DNA of 64,000 nt, taken from Clavelina lepadiformis (taxonomy: Eukaryota > Chordata > Ascidiacea > Aplousobranchia > Clavelinidae). Made by a program: the position numbers and the translations under genes. Below are positions 55,601 through 64,000 of this stretch, piece by piece. The DNA lies in the NCBI RefSeq assembly GCF_947623445.1, contig NC_135241.1, forward strand, positions 3,784,501 to 3,848,500, read 5' to 3'. A model generated the notes under the pieces. That model searched no databases. It had not been told where the DNA came from and saw nothing but the letters and a program-made list of their open reading frames with translations. Position 1 is the first letter of the stretch; each line of letters begins with the position of its first letter.

Positions 55601-57847
55601 TTCCCGGCATGCAGCACTTTGTTGCTTTCACACAGCAGCTCTCTAGAAACCAATTAGATTACAATAGGAGTGATTTGACCCGAACTACGCAAGCACCTGT
55701 TGTACCAAGCGTCATTATCCCACATGTACAGTGTTGTGCCATTTCAAGGGTAAGTCTACTTGGGTCAATGATCCAACAGATAATGCGACTATGCTCACTA
55801 ACTAGGGAAATTCCCGGTAAGGTGAAAATACCCCGTTTTTGATTGCGGCATGCTGGACAGAGTTTTAGAACACAGGAACGACGTAGGAAACTTCTGCAGA
55901 TTGTTTGCCAATCTATAACGTGCTGCTGTGCTAGCCCAAGTGCGTTGGAATTAGTTTATTTTACAGTATAACCCCGCTTTAAATATCAAAAATTAGGACA
56001 ATGCATGATTTGTACGATCATATACTCATAAACTTTGGATCTATTTTGTATCAAACTGCTGATATTAATGTCATAAGCATCTTTCTGTAGACAGCATAGT
56101 TGCACAAATTGGATCTAAGCACGCACCGTGTTATCGTAAAGTGAGCGTTGCTCATCAAGATAAGAGATAAAAATGAACGTGCGACGTGTTCCAACAGCAG
56201 CTGGTTGAACACACCGCACGTGAAGTGACATCGTTTTCGGAACGAGAAGCATTCATCATAAGCAGTCATTCATCAAACATGCATTATTGAACAGCAAATG
56301 CGTTCCTGATGAAAGTTCTGTTGGAAACAAAATATTCAAATGAGTTTAAATTTTACTAATGCAGTGGAAGACATAATGCGTAATTATATTTATTCAGCAT
56401 CTATAAGATATTTTTCTCCTATCGTTACTATTATCAGTAAAGTAATTTTTACGTTAAGTATCGTAGATGTGTTTGAAAGTTGGTTCGTTTTGGGAAGGCA
56501 AACGTTCGTTTATTTTGTTACCAAAGTGATTTTAAGTGATTTTCAACGTCTTGTTTAAGAAGTAATATAATGGTTTCCCTTCTTATAGATTCATAAAAAA
56601 TTGTCCGACACCAACGTATCACGAACGAGACCAAAGTCAAATAGCTGGTGGCATAGGGAAAGCGGAACCTGCTGTCTCATCTTTATTAATCATTACTCAA
56701 ATAAAGGTTTAAACCCTACTCCAAACAAATATCAACAAAATAGGATTAACTATATGTAACGATTACGTTGTGAAATGTTATTTCTGTCTTTTCCTATCAC
56801 TTTTACGGGCCATAAAGTTTCAAACATCCAATGTAATTTTAGCTTTAGCGGATGGAAGTTTTACGAGGGTAATATACACGCGAAATAAGCGTCTGCCTGA
56901 CAACCGATAAAAACGTGAAAAAGCAATGAAACTTTGGGTTGGTTTCTCCTGAACTGTTATAAAAAATTTATTTTTAAAGCCAGTGAAATGTAGCTTAATT
57001 TACGCGAGAACATATTGCATTTCTTCGAACGATTCAAACGCACATTTATCAAACTGCAGGTTCGGTTGTCAAGATAAATTAAAAATTAATGACAGGCGAT
57101 AATGCAATGTGTCAACGTAAACAGAGAAAGAGTCGCAATTAATAGGAAAAGACCCACGTTCGAGCATCGACTGAAGACAATTACATAAGTAAGTGTAGTA
57201 TAGTTTTGGTGATTTGGTAAGTAAATGACATGGGTTCATATTCATCGCACTCGTATTTGGAAGTAAACAAAAATTTAAACAGTAAAATTACTTAAAAATT
57301 TAACAACTTGTAAGGTTACTTCTCGTTCCTGTTGTGGAGGAAAACTGATTATAATAATGAAAATGGAAGCTTTTATTATACAATTTTATATGAAAGTATA
57401 AACGCCAAGTGTCAGTGAACATTTCGGTTTAATAACTTTGATAAGTCTCTTATAGATGAGTCCAAATTTAGTTCAAAATTAATGCAAAATTCTAATATTT
57501 AATCTAATATTAATCTAATTTAATATTTAACGCAAATCGAAAAACTTACAAAGACGTGTTTTAAGTCAAGAAAATTATATAATTGAGAAAGTTTGGTCAG
57601 CATTGAGGACAAACCGAGAATAGCTTTAACATAACTTGTTATGTTCGTAAGTTTTCTGGCTGACAAACCAGTACGTTGTCAATCTATCATCGCAAATAAT
57701 CAACGAGCGTCAAACGGGCAAGGTAATTGCTATGTACATCATAGATCCCATCGCGTGCACCATTTAGGGAAACCGTCCATGGTTTGTCAATCGCAAGTTG
57801 GCATCCGAAATTCCATGATATAACAGCGCACGGCGAGCGGCTCTTAC
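49654..57847. other. Gene-poor region after the globin
   Basis: About 8 kb of AT-rich DNA in which I find no gene. Open frames such as 51267-51578 (minus), 53474-53731 (minus) and 55510-55842 (plus) have no recognisable domain, splice partners or coding signature. The only structured item is the MITE at 54183-54621. Confidence 0.5.
54183..54621. mobile_element. hAT-type MITE, 439 bp, with 8-bp target duplication
   Basis: It starts TAGGGACGTGCCG and ends CGTATCGGCCCATCCCTA, that is TAGGGATGGGCCGATACG when reversed. The interior is packed with TTCGGGTTCG and CGAATC segments in both orientations. The flanks CTATATTT (54175-54182) and CTATATAT (54622-54629) match in 7 of 8 positions. No transposase. 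Confidence 0.85.
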
Positions 57848-57974
57848 ATGAGAACCGGCCTCGGAACGCGCGTCATTCAGCACATCTTTGCAGACGGACG
57901 TGATGACGTCGAAGATAAACAAAATGATCAAGCCGAAACCCCCCACAAGGATATAGATGGTGATAAACACTTTA
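57848..57974 (-). CDS. Possible single exon encoding a transmembrane helix (unplaced gene)
   Basis: On the minus strand an acceptor-like CCCCTGCTTAG is followed by 42 codons, KVFITIYILVGGFGLIILFI then FDVITSVCKDVLNDARSEAGSH, and then a GTAAGA donor. The hydrophobic run is a convincing membrane helix. IxIYILVGGFGLI recalls the second helix of TMEM272-like four-helix proteins (IPIYLIVxGxFGLL, from memory). I could not find neighbouring exons on either side, so it may be an isolated exon, a relic or chance. Confidence 0.3.
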
Positions 57975-60900
57975 CTAAGCAGGGGTCAGCTTTCATTTCG
58001 AGAAACATTTCAACGATACAAACTTCACCAAATCAGGATAATTTTTATAAGATTACAAGGATTACAAGGACCGATAAAACTCCATGCAAGCAATTTGCCG
58101 GTTGAAGACGAGAAACAACAACACAGGAACTTATTCGTTTCGGAACAAGTTTGAAGATAGGAGATAACGGCAAAAACAGGAAGATACGAGATATACGGAG
58201 GTCATCGTCGACACTTGTCCTACGACCTACATAGTATCGAAGATGTGGCTGGCTTCGGTCTATTGTTTCACCGTCCAGTAAGGCTTAGTGTCCAGTAAAT
58301 CGGTCATCTGTGGTGTAGACGTCCACTAAAAGTTTCAGCTTAGCGCTCGGCGCAGCATTTGTTTAGCAAGCAGACTTTGCGTTGGGGCCGGAAGCGCCAG
58401 AGTGTCGTGTGTCGAGCTTGAAAAGCTTGCTTTTAAGTCGTTTGTGCTGCGGCAAAGCAGAGATAATGGTGTCGGCAAATATTGACGCGTTCCTCATGCT
58501 GATATTTTAATGCGTTTATCTCTCATCCGCCCTTGTTATTTTCCACATTAGAAGCATCATTGACATTAACCCAGCTTATCAAGAACAAACTGAATACATG
58601 CGACTGTAGGACCCCAAGCGTGTTTGCTTATTTGCTCACAACTAGAAGGTACATCCTTTTAATTCAATAACGCCACAGAAAAATGGCGTATTGCAAAACA
58701 ACCAAAGTTAGCCTTTTGAATAACATGATACATCGCACAGAGCATGGCAAACTATGTAGCTTGCTTTGCGTAAGAAGAGGTTATTATCACCCTTCTTTCT
58801 TGGCTTTCTACTGAGCGCTGCAACAGCAACCTTCAATTTTACTGGAACGAAATCTCTGTAAGAACGATTACGGCTGTCTATAAAGCGCTTGTTTATTGGA
58901 CGAAGAATCTGTAACCACACTTCATACTCGTGCTAAAAATGAACCAAAGAAACGAATCATCTATTACCTTGAAATTTGACTTACACACCACTGACATGTT
59001 GACGTCTTGTTGTGTTAACAGTTGTAACCATATGGAAGTTATGCTCTGCCTGTGTAGGAGTGTTGTAAATATGTACGTTTCATGGGACATACAACACCAA
59101 AATTCTTGTATCTGCGTAACGATGTACACTGCCGCGCGGTTGGTCATATATAAATGACACCTTTTGAAGTAAACATTATGCGTTATTCACAAAGTAATAT
59201 GTTAATGGAAAGATACGAGAAATATGGTAACAAATATCGCATGTTTAAAGAAAAAACTAATATCTCTTAACATACGTGCTTTGATATGCGGGGCACGAGC
59301 ATTCTATGGAAAGATTAGAAATAGTATTTGAGCGTTCTAAAGTCGTCTGTATTTCTATAACTTACTCGATAACGAGACTATGGCATTAAACTTGACGTGA
59401 AAACCCGTGGTGAATTGGCGGAATTGAGAGGTGCGAAATCTGGCCTTTCGGCCTGCTTAAAAGAGCCCTTGAAAGGCAAAAGATATTTTTTTGAGTGAAG
59501 ACTGAAGTGCTTCGTTTCGGTTCTTGACTCTACATCTGTTGTGTGGTGAGACGAATTTCCCACGATCCGTCTTGCTTCCGGATAGATTTTTTAAATTCTC
59601 AGTTTTTAAAGTTAACCCGCAACGCTGGGTTTTGGAAATAAGCGCTTTAAGACTGAATTGCAGGTTTCACGTCGACGTTCAGGTTATTTAGCGTGGATGA
59701 ATCGTTTTGGTTACAGTGCTGTGGGACAAAACTTAATGTCGAAAAATGAGCGATGATAATTTGAGGATGTTTTTCTGCTTTTCACAGCGTGTATTTGTTC
59801 TTTGTAGTTGTCTTGTAAATGGCAGGAACTAAGTAAAAGAATCAGCTTGAAATGGAAATAAGCGATGTGAGAAAAGCAAGCGTCAAAAGACTTATACAGG
59901 TTGATGCATATACAAGACTGTAAACGATATCACGCATTTTGTTTGTGTTCGTTCAGCGAAACGGCCTTTTGCCCTACACAATATACGGTTTCAACGCTTT
60001 GATTTGAAATCGCGCGTTGACATGACGTAAAGTTTCTTGTTGTAGAAAAAACGGTGTTTACACCTCGACCGCTGCACAACTTCTTCGAAAACACGCAAAT
60101 AAAGTGTGGGACCATTGAATGCGACCAGTAAACTTAATGTCACAATCAACGTAATAAACGACTGTATTAGGTGTCAGGTAGACTGCTCCGCAGATGGTTG
60201 AGTATTTTCAGAAGTGGAAAATACAAACTAACGAAACAGAGGATAAAACATTCGAAGATGTCATTATATCCCTGGTTATTTGATGACATGATTCAGCTAA
60301 GGAAACATACGCAGCAGGACAGCAATTTTAAGGGTAAAGTTCCGCATAAAACGTACATTAGTCATCCGTGAGCACAGCAGGAATTCAATCACGTCACAGC
60401 GAATTGACAAAAGGTGCCTCTCTACAACTTATTTTGTTCAGCACTTGAAACGAGCATAAAATTTAAGCCAAAGTTACTTTATTAAGTTCACAACAAGAGC
60501 CCATTCGTCATTTCATCTTGTTATGTATCATGTAGACAAGTATCCGTCACCAGAAAGCTACTATCAGTTCTAAAAAATAAAACCAGTAAACTTAGGGCCG
60601 AGATTCACTTGACCATAAACAACTTAATTGTGGTATTTCGTATTTATTATACGAATAGCGTGCTTCCAAGTATTACTCAAAAGATATTGGCCCGCTTTAT
60701 CCAATCTATACTACAATTCTACGTGAATTAAAGATTCGGAAATATTTCACGACGTCTTTATACTAGACAAGGATTACTTTTTGCTGTAAATTGTGCTTGT
60801 ACCGACTTAACAAAACGTATTGAAATGTTAAATAACAACCAATGAGGCCTCAGAAATACTCTGTTGAAGCAAAATAAAACTAAGTTTAACTTCATGACAT

Positions 60901-63900
60901 ATTGTGTCTTCTGCGTAGCACAAAGGTCAACCGCTGTGATCTCTTCAAGTTAATGGGAATGAAACCGAACATTTGTCAACAACCAGACGTGTTTTTGATC
61001 GATCAAAGGAAAATCATAATATGTCAAGGAACTTTTCTACTGCTGTCATAGATAGAAGTTATTGCGCTCCAGTTGGATGGCGATCTACAATTGCGTATGC
61101 TTTTATTTTCACAACGGGCGGTGTTAACATCCTCTGCCGATTTCTAATGTGGCGGGAGCATCTCACTTTGTTCTGCCACATCAATGGAACCCTGGAAAAT
61201 TTATTGGATTCGGTTTTAGGCTTGTTGGTGCCAAGACAATATGAAAGGACAGGTTTTCTGAGTAGAAACTTTCTTTGCGAGAAAAATCCAATCTCTACAT
61301 TTGAACTGACAAGCGTTTTTTCGCAAAAACACGGTTTCCATGTGCTTAGTAAATTTGTTCCTCCGAACCCGGAACCAACGTGATTTTCCAGGGTCGCAAG
61401 CGTATTAGGGAACGTGCTGTGCATTGCTAACCCTGTTAAACCTGATTCACACGTTTTACAAAAGATAATAATCGGCCATCTGGCTTTAAGATGATCCAAA
61501 ATTGCAAGACGAGGTAACACATTTTTTCCGGATACACACTATACTGCTAAAGATGTTATTGGTAGCAGAGTGGAGACTCATTCGTTCGATCAATCATACG
61601 AGAATCGCACGTCCCCTGCTGGTAGCCAGTTCCTTGTGTCTTTTGCTGATCAGACAAAAGCCTTTTAAGCTTATAGCGTGGCTGATAAATAAATGTCCCG
61701 CTGTCCTTATTTCACGCTTGCCCCAAACTAAAGCTTTAAAACGACGTCAAATGTTTCAAATCATCTCTTTCTTAAATTTGTTGTCAGACGTTGACGTACT
61801 TAAAGAAGTTCGCCGGGTGAGGTACCATGTGGAAGCCAGTTTGCAATGATGTGACGCCTATAGACAAAAAGTACACGTAAGAAGTGGGCTGTGTTATACC
61901 AGAAGTTTCCGCGTTATATTTATTTGTGAAGTGTTAGTGAAAAAATTTCATTGAATTATGACCTGATTGTGAAAATCGTTTCCTTTCATTACGAATTTGT
62001 CGAAAGGAAAACACGGTTGGAAGCGAGAGTCTTGCATGCTATCACAGTCTTGGATTAAGATGTTAACGTTAAGGGCTTTCACTTCGGTTTATCTTCTTCT
62101 ACAAATCGTTCAAACGCAATTTTGTGCTTAATGATGATCCATTTGGATAATTTTTTCAGGATTAGGGCTTTCAAGATTTATTGGCAACATTTGTGAAGCT
62201 GATTTCAAGTGACGTCAACGACGTGGTGGCGCCACTTTCTTGCAAGGAGTATATGAGGTAGCTACTATATGGACACTTAATTAACGCTAGAGCCATAATA
62301 GATGTTGGGAATAAGTAATACGTCAAGTGTGATGTCATAAGCATTACGACGTTTGCGTTTTCCCGTATAGCGAAGTCATTTTGCGGAAGGTGTTACAATG
62401 GCAACATCATCAATAATTTATTTCCACTTCCCATGGAGGATGTACAAATAAACGAGAAATAAAGAATAGCTGTGTGATCGCTGGAATTTAAGATTTAATG
62501 GAAAATTACGACAGAAGCCCAATGACCGCTAACTGCTCTATAAAAAGCGCATACTCCTTAGTCTGGGTATTCGATTATCACGAATAACGACCTCAATTTC
62601 TTTGGTGCGATTGATGCGTTGAGCAGTGGGCGAAGAAGGATCTTTTTTAACACCGCGGATGCCTTATGCTCGTTCATAGGTTTTAACCCTTGTGAGGAAA
62701 GTTTGGTAGATTTAGAAGTTAGTATTTAATTAACAGCGCACAGACAAAGTAATAGTGGAAAACGACACTTAAACGACTTTGAATAACAGATTTTTCGAAA
62801 GGTTTTTACGTTTTACAGGCAAAGCTATAAAAAAGTTTGCATAAGGGGAGTGTGGAAATAGATTCGTATAGAGAACATACCGAAGACCGCGCTTTTAAAT
62901 GACGAAAGCAATTTTTATAAAGAAAGTCAGACGAGTGAAACCCATCAATACATTCGGACACTTTGACAAAAATCGTAAACAATTGTTTGCAGAGCGGAAC
63001 ATTTGAATAAAACTTTTGGTCAGCACTTTTAATGTAATAAGTTATAGCGTTGGGCAGGATTTCTTTTTTGCAAGATCGTTTTTGCAGTTCTCACAGCTGA
63101 GGAATTTAGAATGCAGGTGGCGTGGGTGGTTTCATTCCACTGAAAACAATAACACTTAAACAGAGTATAATAACAACCCTTTGGGTTTTCTCGTAGAAAT
63201 TTTCCCTTGCAACCCTATCTTGAAATGGCACTCCGCCAAACCCAATCGACAAGCGATCAGTATTGAGCGGGAAATAGTTGCTTTGAAATAACGATACAAA
63301 CTAGTCAAAGAAACAAAGTCAACAAGTCACTGATCATGCGCAAGTGTCGGAGTGAAACATTGAAAGGCAGCAGCTGAGAGAATGAGAAGGTTAACATATG
63401 TGCAGACCAAAACCTTGTGCAGAAAACAAAACTATGTTGGCTGCTGTATTTCGTACATTGCATTCTTACGAAGAGACGAGGACCCCTGACTATTCCATTT
63501 AAACAGAAATTCCATTGAAAAAGGAATCACGCGATTTCCAAATCTGACCGCTCAGGTGTCACAATCGAGGTTTTGATTAAGTGTGCGCTATTGAAACTTC
63601 AAATTATTTACGAGAGGGTCGTGACCCCGTGACGTCAACCCAAACAGGTGCTAAAGGCGCATTGTTGTGGGTATGGGATCGGTTGTACGCGGCGTTATAC
63701 AAACTCTGTCGAAACCGCACGCTGAAATATTTCTCGGACTTGCTGCAAACGGGCTTTTAACCCGCCCCAGCCTAATGTGTATTGCGTATCGAGCCAATGC
63801 TGGTTTATCGAGCTGTTCTGGTTGTCATTCTCTTTCACACCCAAGTGTTGTACATTGGCAATCAATATAACACGGCTGTGCCGTAGCAAAAGCTACGCGG

Positions 63901-64000
63901 TGACAATTAGATGATACTGACAGGTTGTAAAAAGGCGTACTTTGGTTAAAGGTGAGGCAAAAGAAATGAGCGAAAGATGTCTTGCATTTCGTAGTTGTTG
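57975..64000. other. Gene-poor right end of the window
   Basis: No gene, RNA or repeat with clear boundaries. The one compositional oddity is overlapping long open frames on both strands at 60973-61520. The region may contain promoters or distal exons of genes beyond the window, which cannot be judged here. Confidence 0.45.
60973..61520. other. Overlapping long open frames on both strands, unrecognised
   Basis: The plus strand is open at 60973-61383 (136 codons) and the minus strand at 61059-61520 (153 codons), unusually long for AT-rich intergenic DNA. Neither translation shows a domain, signal peptide or splice pattern I know. It could be a fragment of a mobile element or chance. No function is proposed. 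Confidence 0.25.

Overview
The window looks like nuclear DNA of an ascidian tunicate. The reasons are AT-rich, intron-dense, short-exon animal genes; two galanin-like prepropeptides whose C-terminal half (G-A-L-R-K-L-F in one) resembles the Ciona galanin-like peptide as I remember it; and 3' splice acceptors sitting 2 to 66 bases before most start codons, as expected for short 5'UTR introns or spliced-leader trans-splicing. The species cannot be named from the sequence alone. All six confident genes are on the + strand, and every exon set below was joined by hand with GT/AG sites and a consistent reading frame.

Layout. (1) 91-2975: the last ten exons of a lysosomal beta-hexosaminidase whose 5' end lies outside the window. 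(2) 4163-4574: a non-autonomous hAT element with a perfect 8-bp target duplication. (3) 5265-6418: a complete four-exon BCL7-family gene (SWI/SNF subunit). (4) 9125-16200: two tandem galanin-like neuropeptide precursor genes, A (9441-13200) and B (14902-16099). Their coding exon structures are identical, both encode an amidated 25-residue peptide, and both keep a C-terminal segment like vertebrate galanin message-associated peptide (GMAP). Intron 1 of gene A carries a decayed, frameshifted transposon gene. (5) 19182-36298: a 21-exon secreted matrix protein of about 1252 residues with the order signal peptide, EMI, collagen, MAM, VWC, acidic Tyr-rich linker, four Kunitz domains, collagen, short coiled coil. 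(6) 39250-41227: a complete five-exon hydroxylysine kinase (HYKK/AGPHD1). (7) 41916-42140: a 47-bp minisatellite with a perfect CRE palindrome in each full unit. (8) 45492-49653: a four-exon globin with classical B12.2 and G7.0 introns but Leu at distal E7. (9) 49654-64000: about 14 kb with no gene I can identify with confidence. It holds a hAT-type MITE and one possible minus-strand transmembrane exon.

The genes do not form one pathway. The strongest items for follow-up are the tandem galanin pair with its GMAP-like region, the EMI/collagen/MAM/VWC/Kunitz architecture built from phase 1-1 exons, the CRE minisatellite upstream of the globin, and a pre-miRNA-sized intronic foldback at 34137-34217.
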